From positions 1,240,001 through 1,304,000 of the forward strand of contig NZ_AP026764.1 in the NCBI RefSeq assembly GCF_026000435.1: a DNA stretch of 64,000 bases. Reading direction: 5' to 3'. The stretch comes from Vibrio sp. STUT-A11 (GTDB lineage: Bacteria > Pseudomonadota > Gammaproteobacteria > Enterobacterales > Vibrionaceae). Below are positions 44,733 through 54,304 of this stretch, in pieces. The stretch's first letter is position 1. Each line of letters begins with the position of its first letter. A model generated the notes under the pieces. That model ran no database searches, had not been told where the DNA came from, and was given only the letters and a program-made list of their open reading frames with translations. Made by a program: the position numbers and the translations under genes.

Positions 44733-46886
44733 TCAGTTCACTCGAACGGCGAACTTACTCGCTAGTGAATGCAACTCCGGTAACATTCGATAAATGAGAT
44801 GCAATTGTTGCAGCACCATTCGAGCGGAACTCTCATCTTCTTCGCGCCATTCATTTAATCGTTGTTCAAGTCCGGCGTCTTCAATATCTGATAGATCACA
44901 TGTTTCACAGTGCTGGTGAAGCTGCTGGTGGAGTACATCCAAATGTTGGTGGATACAGCGGTGTGCATCCAACACTAATTTATGAATTGAGTTATCGTCG
45001 ATACGAGTACGGTGTGCACCCAGTGCAGAAATATAGTTCAGCATAGCGTGATTGAGAGTTAAAAAACGGAAACTTTCATCAACGGCTGTTCTGTATTTCC
45101 CTGGCTCAGCAAGCATGGTACTGATAGCGGAGGTGAGCGTTGCGTCACTATTATGTGCCTGACGGCGCGCAATGCGGTAACTTAAGCTGTCTTTTTTACC
45201 GACTCGGTATTGACCAATGATCTGACCGAGATACTGTTTATTTGCATCGATGGCATCTGACATGACTTTATGCAATCGTCGAGATTGCCAATCAGGAAAA
45301 ATAAACATGACCGCTGCTACGGCTAGTATACAGCCAATAATTGTATCGGCGAGTCGAGGCAGTACAACTGCGTAGCCTTCGCCTAGCTGGTTGAAAAGGA
45401 ACAATACGAGCAGGGTGATAAAGCCAGTCGCATAACCATAATTGTTCATTCTAAAGGCGAAAAACATCACACCGGAGACGACAACGAACACCAATTGGCT
45501 TTCTTGAGAAGGGAAAGCGGTGAGCAGCATGACGCCAACTAACAAACCAGCCAAGGTTCCGATGACACGTGCAGTCAGCTTCTGGCGCGTTGCACTGTAG
45601 TTAGGCTGGCACACAAACAAAGTCGTTAAGAGGATCCAATAACCACGGTCAAAATCAAACGCCTGAATAATTCCATAACCAAGCGTTAATGCAATCGACA
45701 TACGTAATGCATGGCGAAACAGCATTGAGTCTTGGTTCAGGTTCGCTGAAATCCGCTGCCACATCGCTTTTAGCGTGTGCGGATTGGTATCATCAAGCGT
45801 ATCTTCTTCAAGCTTTTCAGCGTCAGGGTTATTGATATTACTCAGCTGCTTTTCGACGGTTGCTAAGTTATTGAATAGATAAGTAAGCTGACCTAATAAT
45901 CGTTTCCAGTGACTTTGTTTTTGTTCTTCGAGATAGTTGAGAGAGTTCTGAACCTCAGCTAAAGCAAGAACAGATTCATTGGTATGAGTGTACTCGTTGC
46001 CAAGTTGAATCGCCTGAGCAATATCACGGCATGCTCGCGCTTGAGATTCCAACAGATATTTAAAACGAAATAGGACATCGGAGCGTTCAAACTCATTTGC
46101 CAGATCTTGATAACGATAATGACTGGAACTGACTCGTTCATGAATATCTTGGGCGATGAAATAGATATTTAAGAATCGGTCACTCGGGCCATCAATATGA
46201 CCGCGTTTCGACCGGTTAAGTAGCGTTGTTTTACAAGCATTTAGTGCGGTCACGGTCGCAGCGTTAAGGCGGGCCGCTTCAATTCGCATAGGCTGCGGTT
46301 CAAGGTTAATCACCGGATGGAAAAGTTTTGCTTTGGCGTCCAGATAATTCGCCATTTGGAGAAATACGTTGGCCAAATTTTGTTGTACGGGCTGCAGCGG
46401 CCAAAAAATCTGCCATATCATCGACATGAAGTAATACCATGCCGCACCAGTTAGCAGTAGCAGTGGTTGGAACCATAGATTTGGGCTCTCATGGGCGCCA
46501 AGCATGGTATAGATGGCGATAAGCAATGATCCAAACGCAATACTGGCGTATTTGGGGCCAATTGCCCCCAGCATGATGAAGCCAAACGTGGAGACAAATA
46601 GTCCGATAGCAAACAACCATGGCGTATTGAACAGAATTTCAATTGAAAATGCGGCAACAGCAAAACAGATAAACGTTAGGATGAGCGCTTTCATCCGCCC
46701 GGTAAAACTGTCATCACTTTCTGCCAGCGCTGCGGCGATAATTCCCAATATTAGCGGCGTAATCAACGTATTTTGACCAAAATACCAGGCTGGTATGACA
46801 ACGCCTAACAAGGTTATCAGGATAAGAATACTGTAGTTAACGGTTTTGTTGGCCCAATAGAGGCGAAATTTAGAAGTTGATTGCAC
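44733..46886 (-). CDS. yccS: YccS/FUSC-family inner-membrane protein
   Basis: Membrane protein of 717 residues with the FUSC architecture: a block of six helices at the N-terminus (NKTVNYSILILITLLGVVIPAW onward), a soluble helical domain, a second block of helices near 395-520 (MSIALTLGYGIIQAFDFDRGYWILLTTLFV, QKLTARVIGTLAGLLVGVML) and a C-terminal cytoplasmic helical domain. Related proteins (AaeB, YhfK) are aromatic-acid or unknown exporters; the substrate of YccS is not known. Confidence 0.9.
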   Translation of the reverse strand: MQSTSKFRLYWANKTVNYSILILITLLGVVIPAWYFGQNTLITPLILGIIAAALAESDDSFTGRMKALILTFICFAVAAFSIEILFNTPWLFAIGLFVSTFGFIMLGAIGPKYASIAFGSLLIAIYTMLGAHESPNLWFQPLLLLTGAAWYYFMSMIWQIFWPLQPVQQNLANVFLQMANYLDAKAKLFHPVINLEPQPMRIEAARLNAATVTALNACKTTLLNRSKRGHIDGPSDRFLNIYFIAQDIHERVSSSHYRYQDLANEFERSDVLFRFKYLLESQARACRDIAQAIQLGNEYTHTNESVLALAEVQNSLNYLEEQKQSHWKRLLGQLTYLFNNLATVEKQLSNINNPDAEKLEEDTLDDTNPHTLKAMWQRISANLNQDSMLFRHALRMSIALTLGYGIIQAFDFDRGYWILLTTLFVCQPNYSATRQKLTARVIGTLAGLLVGVMLLTAFPSQESQLVFVVVSGVMFFAFRMNNYGYATGFITLLVLFLFNQLGEGYAVVLPRLADTIIGCILAVAAVMFIFPDWQSRRLHKVMSDAIDANKQYLGQIIGQYRVGKKDSLSYRIARRQAHNSDATLTSAISTMLAEPGKYRTAVDESFRFLTLNHAMLNYISALGAHRTRIDDNSIHKLVLDAHRCIHQHLDVLHQQLHQHCETCDLSDIEDAGLEQRLNEWREEDESSARMVLQQLHLIYRMLPELHSLASKFAVRVN

Positions 46887-47273
46887 GATGCGCCTTAGAT
46901 TTCCGACAAAAAACGGGCAATTATACCCGTGTATCTTGAGGTTGTTTGGATATCATACCAAGCTCACTATAGCGCTTTTATGATTTAATTTAAGAAAAAA
47001 GATCACTTGCTTATGAAATAACCAGAAAGAGCCTCGATATTAGCGTGACTAGTTAAACGCTTAATCTTTAAGGTTTCCTGAGTTGAAAATTTCTTTACGT
47101 AAGCATGATGTTTTTAGGGTGATTAATGTTAACAATGTTCAGAAAATCAGCAGTAATGTGAGATTTATTTAAGAATGTAAAGTAGATGGTTATTTCGGTA
47201 CTTGTCACCGCTACAATTTGATGTTCTAAAATGATATAAATCGAAAACTTTTCACTTAAAAGGCACACATTTC
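46887..47273. other. Divergent yccS/helD promoter region
   Basis: AT-rich 387-bp region between divergent genes; no further gene or motif recognised. Confidence 0.45.
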
Positions 47274-49343
47274 ATGCAGCTTACTGCCACTAAAAAAGCA
47301 CAGTTTTTTATTCAAAATGAGTATTATCATGTGGAAATAAAAGAGAACAGTGTTTTATTAAGCTCTATAGGCAGTGATGAACATATTCCGTTTACAGTTT
47401 GGAATGGGAAAGTGAGTGTCAAACGTGGGTTGCTTTGGAGCGCGTTACAGTTCTTTTCCCATGAGCAAGATGGCACGCAACAGAGCTGGTTGGTTCAGGG
47501 TTTGCCATGGCCACAATGCAGAAAGTTTGCGCTTGATGCTGTTCGCCAGTATCAGGACTGGCATAACACTCAATGTCAAAAGCTAGCCGAATACCTACCC
47601 GTATGGGAAGATGAGCTCTATAAGCTAAAGCATCTCCCTGCCTATCTTTCGCACTCGCAGACTCAGTCTTGGGTTGAACGTGTAAACCAAGAGCTAGTGG
47701 ACATTAAAACGACTCTGGGTGAAGCAAAATTGAGAATGCCTAACCGCATGGCAGAAATTGAAACTTGGCTTGTCGATACCTCTGATACGTTAGAAGAGCG
47801 AAACCGTGAATGGCTAGAGAGTGAACGTCCAAATTGGGAGGTTCTGTTCAGTCGTATTGAGTCTTCGCCACTGAACTTGTCTCAGCAATATGCCGTACTG
47901 CTCAACGATGATCACAATCTGGTCCTCGCTGGAGCTGGCTCAGGTAAAACCAGTGTGCTTACTGCACGTGTCGCTTATTTACTTCAGAGCCATCAGGCAC
48001 AATCTGAAGAACTGCTAATGCTTGCTTTCGGGCGCGATGCCGCAACAGAGATGAAAGAACGCTTAGTTGAAAAAGTAGGCATGGCGGCAGAGGGCACTCG
48101 TGTAAACACCTTCCACCAATTAGGGTTGTTCATACTGAATCAAGTCGAACCACAGCCCGTAGAGATCAGCCCGCTAGCGCTGGACGACAACCAACGTACG
48201 GCTTGGTGTATTGATTGGCTTAAAAAGCATTGGATGACACCAACAAACTTCAAGCGCTGGCAAAAGCACTTGGACAAGTGGCCGATTGCTTATTTGAAAG
48301 GGGATGACGAGCTGGGGAGTCATTCTGAAAACCCTAAACTGATTGCGTGGTTGGACTCGCAGTTGTCGCTTCTGGCTGCGACCGGACTAACCAAAAAGCA
48401 GGTTCAGGAAAAACTGGTTGATCATCAGGAGTACACTCGATTAAATAGTGAGCTCGCACTGTGTTGGCCATGTTTTACTGCCTGGCAAAAAATGCTCAAA
48501 GAGACCAATAAGGTTGATTTCCCAACCATGATCAGTCGGGCGACTGAATATGTGAAAAAAGGTAAGTTTGTTGCTCCATGGCGCTTTGTTATGGTCGATG
48601 AGTATCAAGATATCTCTCCTGATCGTTTAGCGTTAATTGAGGCGCTGTGCGATTCCAGTGAGAAACAAGCGGGTGCAACATTATTTGCAGTAGGGGATGA
48701 CTGGCAATCCATTTACCAGTTTGCCGGCGCTGATGTCGATCTGATTACTGGCTTTAAAGACAGATTTGCTTACTCAACGGTTCATCATCTGGATACTACT
48801 TATCGATTTAACAATCAGATAGGCAATGTGGCCAATGCGTTTGTGCAGCAAAACCCAGCGCAGTTACCTAAGACTCTAAGTAGCCACAAACAACGTAAGC
48901 AAAAAAGTGTCCACACAGCGCCAAGTAACCAAGTAGAAAAAATTCTCGACCAGTTAAACCAACAGGCGAAGCAAACTAAATCTGTGTTATTGCTTGGCCG
49001 TAACCATTACCACAAACCAGATTTGTACCAAGACTGGTTACGACGATTCCCGAACCTTGATATTCGCTTTATGACATGTCACGCGAGTAAAGGGCGTGAA
49101 GCGGACTTCGTTATTATTCTGTCGGTAGATGAAGGGCAATTCCCAGCAAAGAAAAAGCAAGTCCATATTGATGGTGCCTTGACGGAATCTAACGATAAGT
49201 TTCCGCATGCGGAAGAGCGTCGATTATTCTATGTTGCGATTACCCGAGCAAAAGAAAAAGTCTGGATTACCCATACAGGTGCTGGTTCTGCGTTCATCCA
49301 GGAGCTGGTTGCAGGGGACTACCCAATCATTACTTCGCGCTAA
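47274..49343 (+). CDS. helD: DNA helicase IV
   Basis: Superfamily 1 3'-5' helicase of 689 residues. A helicase IV N-terminal domain (about 1-185) is followed by UvrD-like motifs: Walker A GAGSGKT at 220-226, motif II VDEYQDISP, motif III GDDWQSIYQFAGAD, motif V TCHASKGREADFVI and motif VI ERRLFYVAITRAK. Length and order match E. coli HelD. Likely roles are in recombination and repair. Confidence 0.95.
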   Translation: MQLTATKKAQFFIQNEYYHVEIKENSVLLSSIGSDEHIPFTVWNGKVSVKRGLLWSALQFFSHEQDGTQQSWLVQGLPWPQCRKFALDAVRQYQDWHNTQCQKLAEYLPVWEDELYKLKHLPAYLSHSQTQSWVERVNQELVDIKTTLGEAKLRMPNRMAEIETWLVDTSDTLEERNREWLESERPNWEVLFSRIESSPLNLSQQYAVLLNDDHNLVLAGAGSGKTSVLTARVAYLLQSHQAQSEELLMLAFGRDAATEMKERLVEKVGMAAEGTRVNTFHQLGLFILNQVEPQPVEISPLALDDNQRTAWCIDWLKKHWMTPTNFKRWQKHLDKWPIAYLKGDDELGSHSENPKLIAWLDSQLSLLAATGLTKKQVQEKLVDHQEYTRLNSELALCWPCFTAWQKMLKETNKVDFPTMISRATEYVKKGKFVAPWRFVMVDEYQDISPDRLALIEALCDSSEKQAGATLFAVGDDWQSIYQFAGADVDLITGFKDRFAYSTVHHLDTTYRFNNQIGNVANAFVQQNPAQLPKTLSSHKQRKQKSVHTAPSNQVEKILDQLNQQAKQTKSVLLLGRNHYHKPDLYQDWLRRFPNLDIRFMTCHASKGREADFVIILSVDEGQFPAKKKQVHIDGALTESNDKFPHAEERRLFYVAITRAKEKVWITHTGAGSAFIQELVAGDYPIITSR

Positions 49344-49367
49344 ATAAAAGAGACACCGTTCGAAATA

Positions 49368-49396
49368 ACAAAGGCGATACTCAGTATCGCCTTTGT
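49368..49396. terminator. Bidirectional terminator between helD and mgsA
   Basis: Perfect 13-bp stem ACAAAGGCGATAC/GTATCGCCTTTGT with a TCA loop and TTTT on the right, between convergent genes. Confidence 0.92.
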
Positions 49397-49420
49397 TTTA
49401 TCTAGAATGTCGGGCACAGA

Positions 49421-49876
49421 TTATGTGCGCTCGCTCAGATAAGCTTCATAGTCAGGCACTTCGATATCGACTTCTTGTTCGATTAGCGGAGAGTTGAAAA
49501 TGAATTTTGCAGTTGCACGGTTGGTCGCAACTGGAATATTCCAAACGCTGGCAATACGAAGAAGCGCTTTTACATCTGGATCATGTGGTACGGCATTTAA
49601 TGGATCCCAGAAAAACACCAGTACGTCGATTTTACCTTCCGAAATCAAAGCACCAATCTGTTGGTCACCACCCATAGGGCCGCTGATCATATTTTTAATC
49701 GCTAAGCCTGTCTCTTTGCTTAACATATGCCCTGTTGTGCCTGTCGCATACAGGAAGTGACGTTGAAGTTGTTCTTTGTTTTCTTGTACCCATCGAAGCA
49801 GTTCAGGTTTGCAGTTATCGTGTGCAACTAAAGCCACGTGCTTGTGTGCAGGCATGGTACGAGTCGTTTTTTGCAT
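49421..49876 (-). CDS. mgsA: Methylglyoxal synthase, paralogue 2
   Basis: A 151-residue DHAP phosphate-lyase with VALVAHDNCK, YATGTTGH, SGPMGGDQQIG and HDPDVKALLRIASVWNIPVATN. Same length as the copy in the inositol locus (17641-18096). Its position beside helD matches the enterobacterial and Vibrio arrangement as I recall it, so this is probably the ancestral housekeeping copy. Confidence 0.95.
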   Translation of the reverse strand: MQKTTRTMPAHKHVALVAHDNCKPELLRWVQENKEQLQRHFLYATGTTGHMLSKETGLAIKNMISGPMGGDQQIGALISEGKIDVLVFFWDPLNAVPHDPDVKALLRIASVWNIPVATNRATAKFIFNSPLIEQEVDIEVPDYEAYLSERT

Positions 49877-49946
49877 CAGGTTATTTCCGATTCAAGATGA
49901 TAAAGTTAGTTTAGGTGTATTGGTTAATGAAACACTTTTTAATCGA

Positions 49947-50951
49947 TCAATCAATAGCCTTGACGCTGAATGTTGGCCTATATTCGGACGGGGATAACGA
50001 TTCCTGAATTGTATCTTCGTCAAGTGTCGTTGGTGTCAGTGGGGTGATGTTCGGTGACGCATGTCTTTCATAAGGTAAGTCTCTCAAGTAGCGTGTTGCC
50101 TGAATGACGGATAGTCGACCTTGCTCGACCATTTTGTCCGTTGCGGCAAAGAGCACCTTATTACGCAGTAAGCCACGATAAACGCCGTGACTTAAATAGA
50201 CGGAAACTAAGCCAATCTCACTCGCTTTATCGGCACTACGCAGCTCACTGATCGCAGCCTCTATTGCCACCGCGCTTCCGACAATGTAGTCAATATTGCC
50301 TTGGTCAATGACGCGCTGAACTAAGTTACGCTGTAACTCTTTGTCGTTATCCGCCCACAAAGTCGTAACAACGTGGATATCGCTGTCTTTTATCGCGTCG
50401 TAAAAGCCCATCGCTACCGGTTTTGTTCCACCGCGAGTACGCGGACCAAGTAGCAAGGCGATATTGCTGACACCAGATCCTTTAGGATGTTGGTTTACTA
50501 AATACTTGCCTGCTTCGTAGCCCATCCAATACCAATCCACTCCGACTTCACCTTTTAACAGATGACTCTGAGTTTTATCTAGCATGAGCTGGTTGACTGT
50601 TGCAAATACAGGGGTATCACCCACAAAAGTATTTAAGTTGTACTCGTATGCATGCGGGTCTACGGTACCTAGAATAATGGCGTCAGCGCCCCATTGCTGG
50701 CAAATTTTAAGTTGTTGTTCTTGGCGATTTTTGACCGGATATCCGCCAGCTTCGAGTACACGCAGGTTAACGCCTTGATTTTTAGCTTCGGTAACCATGC
50801 CATAGTTCACTGATACCCAGTATGAATCTTTTAAATGTGGGTAAATGGCACAAATTTTTTCTGCAGAAAACGAAGGTAATGACGTTAGCAGAGATACCAC
50901 TAGTAAAGATTGTTTGATAATTGAGCGAAACAAGCGTTGATTGATAATCAT
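49947..50951 (-). CDS. torT: Periplasmic TMAO sensor-binding protein TorT
   Basis: Secreted type I periplasmic-binding protein of about 334 residues that binds trimethylamine N-oxide and touches TorS. The signal peptide MIINQRLFRSIIKQSLLVVS...SFSA precedes EKICAIYPHLKDSYWVSVNYG. Other TorT-like segments are GADAIILGTVDPHAYEYNLN and LLLGPRTRGGTKPVAMGF. ATG 50951 is chosen as it gives a normal signal peptide; no start has a clear ribosome site. Divergent from torS. Confidence 0.9.
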   Translation of the reverse strand: MIINQRLFRSIIKQSLLVVSLLTSLPSFSAEKICAIYPHLKDSYWVSVNYGMVTEAKNQGVNLRVLEAGGYPVKNRQEQQLKICQQWGADAIILGTVDPHAYEYNLNTFVGDTPVFATVNQLMLDKTQSHLLKGEVGVDWYWMGYEAGKYLVNQHPKGSGVSNIALLLGPRTRGGTKPVAMGFYDAIKDSDIHVVTTLWADNDKELQRNLVQRVIDQGNIDYIVGSAVAIEAAISELRSADKASEIGLVSVYLSHGVYRGLLRNKVLFAATDKMVEQGRLSVIQATRYLRDLPYERHASPNITPLTPTTLDEDTIQESLSPSEYRPTFSVKAID

Positions 50952-51111
50952 GGGTGAAGTTCGTTGGCTTAGATTGAGTGAACAATGCAAAATATAACGT
51001 ATTATACCTAAATATCCTCAGGATATTTTTTCAGCGATATCGCTATGAAGCTTTCATCTTGAAATCATTTGAGTATATTTCGCCAAACATGAATAGTAAG
51101 GTCATTAAAAT

Positions 51112-54057
51112 ATGCTGCTATCCACTGCAAGCATCGGTCGTAAGCTTTTGCTCTCTTTTATTGCGATGGCAATGTTGGTTATGTTATCTGCATTGATCGG
51201 CATGTCTGGCTTTTCGACGGTCTCGAAAACGGAAAGGAATGTGGTTGATGCTGCGATTCCTGCGATGATCGAAGCTAGGCAGGTATCTGAACTAAGTTCT
51301 CGTATTATTTCTTCTGTTCAGATGCTGTCAAATGCAAAGAATGAACAGGAGCGACAAGACACGGGGCGCGAGCTTTTCGATCAATTAGAAGTGTTGCTTT
51401 CTCATATCAAAGAGCTTGGAAGGGACGCATTTGATTCCGAGTTGCTCGATACGCTAGAAAACCATGTTCAGAATATCATTAATAACCTGGGCGATTTAGG
51501 TGTGTCGGTAGAGAGAAGGCTCTATCTGGCTAAAGAGATTGATACTCGCGTCGAAGAAATGCGTTTGCTTAGTGAGGAGTTAGAGCAACTGACCCGCACT
51601 CAAGTGCAAAACACCAGCACTGTCGCTGTGGCGAATGTGACCCATATTTATGGCCTGTTGGAAACAAATCAAAAGGTACAGGCTTACCAGGCATTAGATA
51701 CTTTAGTTGAAGTCGATTTGGATCTGACCGAACGGTTGCATGAGTTTCATCTGCTTGCGTTCCAGGTTCTCAATCAGATTGAAGAGGCACGGACACTGAC
51801 TAATCTGGACCGTATCCAACAAGTGCAAACTGACTTTGCTAATAATCTCCGAATCATGAATCGCCGCGTACAAGCGGTGGAGGATCCGACCCTATCCACG
51901 CGAATGGGGCAGCTTCTCAACGATCTTGGAGAGCGGCAGGTCGTATTTACCATGCTAGTGCATCAATATGAAAATAATGAACAGTCGCAACGATTAATGC
52001 AAAAAACACTGAAGCTGTTTTCTGAGCTCAATGGGACGGTTAATAAACTGGTTGATGACTCCAACAAAGCTACATCGGTTGCAATTGATGAAATGACTAG
52101 TTCATTAAAATTTGCCCAATGGTCGTTAATGTTTATCTCGATTGCTGGCCTTATCGTCGCTATTTTAATTGTGTGGCGTGTTGTTTATGTGTCAGTGGTC
52201 AAACGACTCACGGAATACTCGTCGGCGTTGCTGTCAGTGTCACAGGGTAACTTATCGGTTGAGCTCGAAGTAAAAGGTAAAGATGAACTCGCGCATATGG
52301 GGCGAGCTATTATTACCGCAAGAGATACCGCTCAGGCGCTAAAAATAGTTGCTGAAGGAGAGGTGCAAGCGAAGAAAGAGCTGGAAGAACATAAACAGCA
52401 CCTCGAAGACTTGGTCGACCAACGCACATCTCAATTAAAACAAGCCAATTACCGCTTGAATGAAGAGGTATTAAACCACGCTAAAGCACGTAAGCAAGCA
52501 GAACAAGCTAGCCGAGCTAAGTCTGCTTTCCTTTCTACGATGAGTCATGAAATACGCACACCTTTGAATGGGGTACTAGGAACCGCACGTTTGCTTATGG
52601 ATTCAGGCTTGAATCCACTACAAAAACGTTATGCCGACATCATTAATCGAAGTGGTAAAACGTTACTTGCCATCATCAATGACGTTCTGGATTACTCAAA
52701 AATAGAAGCCGGTCATCTCGAAATACGTCATTTAGACTTCGATTTGCATCAAATGGTGCAAGACTCCTACCAGCTAATGGAAAGCCGTGCCAAAGAAAAG
52801 AACTTGTTGTTCTCTTACCATATTGAAAGTGATGTCAGTCAGTTTTGGAAAGGGGACGTAACACGCATCAGTCAGGTGCTGAATAATCTGGTTGGTAATG
52901 CGATAAAATTCACCCAACAAGGGGAAATTGATATCTATGTAAGCCTCAATCCAGAAGACCAAACGCAAGTACTGTTCGAAATTACCGACACTGGCATTGG
53001 AATAGCAGAAAACGAGCAAATCACACTGTTTGATGCCTTTACTCAGGCAGAAGGTGGACTAAATCAAACGGGGGGGACAGGACTTGGCCTCGCGATTAGC
53101 AAACGCATTATTGAGGCAATGGAAGGCACGTTAGCGTTTGAATCAGAAAAAGGACAAGGCAGTCGTTTTTGGTTCTCGTTGCCGCTAGAAGAGGGCGATG
53201 AAGTAGAAACGAGTACTATAAGTACGCCGTGCGAAGTGAAAGCTAAAGTATTGCTGGTAGAAGACAACGACGTAAACCGAGTCGTTGCGGAAGGTTTCCT
53301 GCAAAGTATGGGACACCAAGTCGTCATGGCTGAAAACGGATTTCAGGCACAAAAAATATTAGAAAAGCAGGATTTTGATATAATGCTAGTCGATATTAAC
53401 CTACCGGATTGCAATGGTGTGGACTTGATGAAGCGTTTAAAGCGGATTGAAGAGAGTAAACATCAAGTTTTATCACCAACACCAATGATTGCGGTTTCTG
53501 CTCATGTGTTTGAAGAAGAGGTTGAAACGTATTTAGCCTCTGGTTTTGATGGCTATTTGCCTAAACCTTTAGCCAAAGATGCCCTTGGAGCTATGATTCA
53601 AGAGCAACTCGAAGGAAAATCATGGCTGTTAACCCAAAAAGACGATTTTTCTCACCCAATCGACACTGTTTTGACTGAGGCTGGAGCAAGTAAACACCAT
53701 ACTGCAAAAGAGATGGAAACCGTTCTCATTACACCAGAAGTTGTCCAGTCTGATATGAAGGTTTTGGGCAGAGAAAAAGTGCTGCACATTATTGGTTTAT
53801 TCCGTAAGAGTAGCCTGGATGTCGCTCATCAATTGGAGATAGCGGCAGAGACAAGAGACACAAATCAAGTGAAGTCCTTAGCGCATAAGCTAAAAGGAAG
53901 TTCAGGCAGTTTGGGCTTAACCATGCTTATGAGTACTCTGCAAAGCATCGAAGCGGCTGAGGATCCGCTAGAGGCATACAAGCAAAAGAAAAGTGTGCTT
54001 ACTAAGCAAATAACCGCATCGATAACCGCGCTTGATGAACTGATGGCAAACTCATGA
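51112..54057 (+). CDS. torS: Hybrid sensor kinase TorS
   Basis: Tripartite TMAO-sensing kinase of 981 residues. Helix 1 near 12-35, a long helical periplasmic sensor, helix 2 near 337-358, HAMP, coiled coil, HisKA with phospho-accepting His479 (SHEIRTPLNG), HATPase (NNLVGNAIKF, DTGIGI, GTGLGL), a receiver with Asp761 (MLVDINLPDCNG) and a C-terminal Hpt domain with His925 (AHKLKGSSGS). In E. coli it phosphorylates TorR to switch on torCAD. Neither torR nor a TMAO reductase is next to it here. Confidence 0.94.
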   Translation: MLLSTASIGRKLLLSFIAMAMLVMLSALIGMSGFSTVSKTERNVVDAAIPAMIEARQVSELSSRIISSVQMLSNAKNEQERQDTGRELFDQLEVLLSHIKELGRDAFDSELLDTLENHVQNIINNLGDLGVSVERRLYLAKEIDTRVEEMRLLSEELEQLTRTQVQNTSTVAVANVTHIYGLLETNQKVQAYQALDTLVEVDLDLTERLHEFHLLAFQVLNQIEEARTLTNLDRIQQVQTDFANNLRIMNRRVQAVEDPTLSTRMGQLLNDLGERQVVFTMLVHQYENNEQSQRLMQKTLKLFSELNGTVNKLVDDSNKATSVAIDEMTSSLKFAQWSLMFISIAGLIVAILIVWRVVYVSVVKRLTEYSSALLSVSQGNLSVELEVKGKDELAHMGRAIITARDTAQALKIVAEGEVQAKKELEEHKQHLEDLVDQRTSQLKQANYRLNEEVLNHAKARKQAEQASRAKSAFLSTMSHEIRTPLNGVLGTARLLMDSGLNPLQKRYADIINRSGKTLLAIINDVLDYSKIEAGHLEIRHLDFDLHQMVQDSYQLMESRAKEKNLLFSYHIESDVSQFWKGDVTRISQVLNNLVGNAIKFTQQGEIDIYVSLNPEDQTQVLFEITDTGIGIAENEQITLFDAFTQAEGGLNQTGGTGLGLAISKRIIEAMEGTLAFESEKGQGSRFWFSLPLEEGDEVETSTISTPCEVKAKVLLVEDNDVNRVVAEGFLQSMGHQVVMAENGFQAQKILEKQDFDIMLVDINLPDCNGVDLMKRLKRIEESKHQVLSPTPMIAVSAHVFEEEVETYLASGFDGYLPKPLAKDALGAMIQEQLEGKSWLLTQKDDFSHPIDTVLTEAGASKHHTAKEMETVLITPEVVQSDMKVLGREKVLHIIGLFRKSSLDVAHQLEIAAETRDTNQVKSLAHKLKGSSGSLGLTMLMSTLQSIEAAEDPLEAYKQKKSVLTKQITASITALDELMANS

Positions 54058-54067
54058 TTATAACAAA

Positions 54068-54095
54068 AACCTCCGGAGAGTGCCGGAGGTTTTTT
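54068..54095 (+). terminator. Terminator of torS
   Basis: Perfect 9-bp stem AACCTCCGG/CCGGAGGTT with AGAGTG loop and six T, 11 bp after the torS stop. Confidence 0.95.
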
Positions 54096-54287
54096 CTATT
54101 CGGTCATGTCATCTTCCCACTCGAACCGAGTGTCTAAAGCATAAGGGTCATCGTCAAAAGGATGCTCCACTTTGCCACGCAAGTATTCGAGTTGATGTTC
54201 AAGCATATTGACCGTATCGTAGTCTCCCTCGGAACAGGCAACGTATATCTGTTGTTCCAGAGCGGCAATGTTATCTCGGATACCCAT
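54096..54287 (-). CDS. Small acidic protein downstream of cti (63 aa)
   Basis: An acidic protein: a helical N-terminus (MGIRDNIAALEQQIYVAC, MLEHQLEYLRG) and an Asp/Glu-rich tail (HPFDDDPYALDTRFEWEDDM). GGGGG lies a few bases before the ATG. It starts 17 bp after cti on the same strand and is probably co-transcribed. Not recognised. Confidence 0.65.
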   Translation of the reverse strand: MGIRDNIAALEQQIYVACSEGDYDTVNMLEHQLEYLRGKVEHPFDDDPYALDTRFEWEDDMTE

Positions 54288-54304
54288 GAGACCCCCTTAA
54301 ATCA

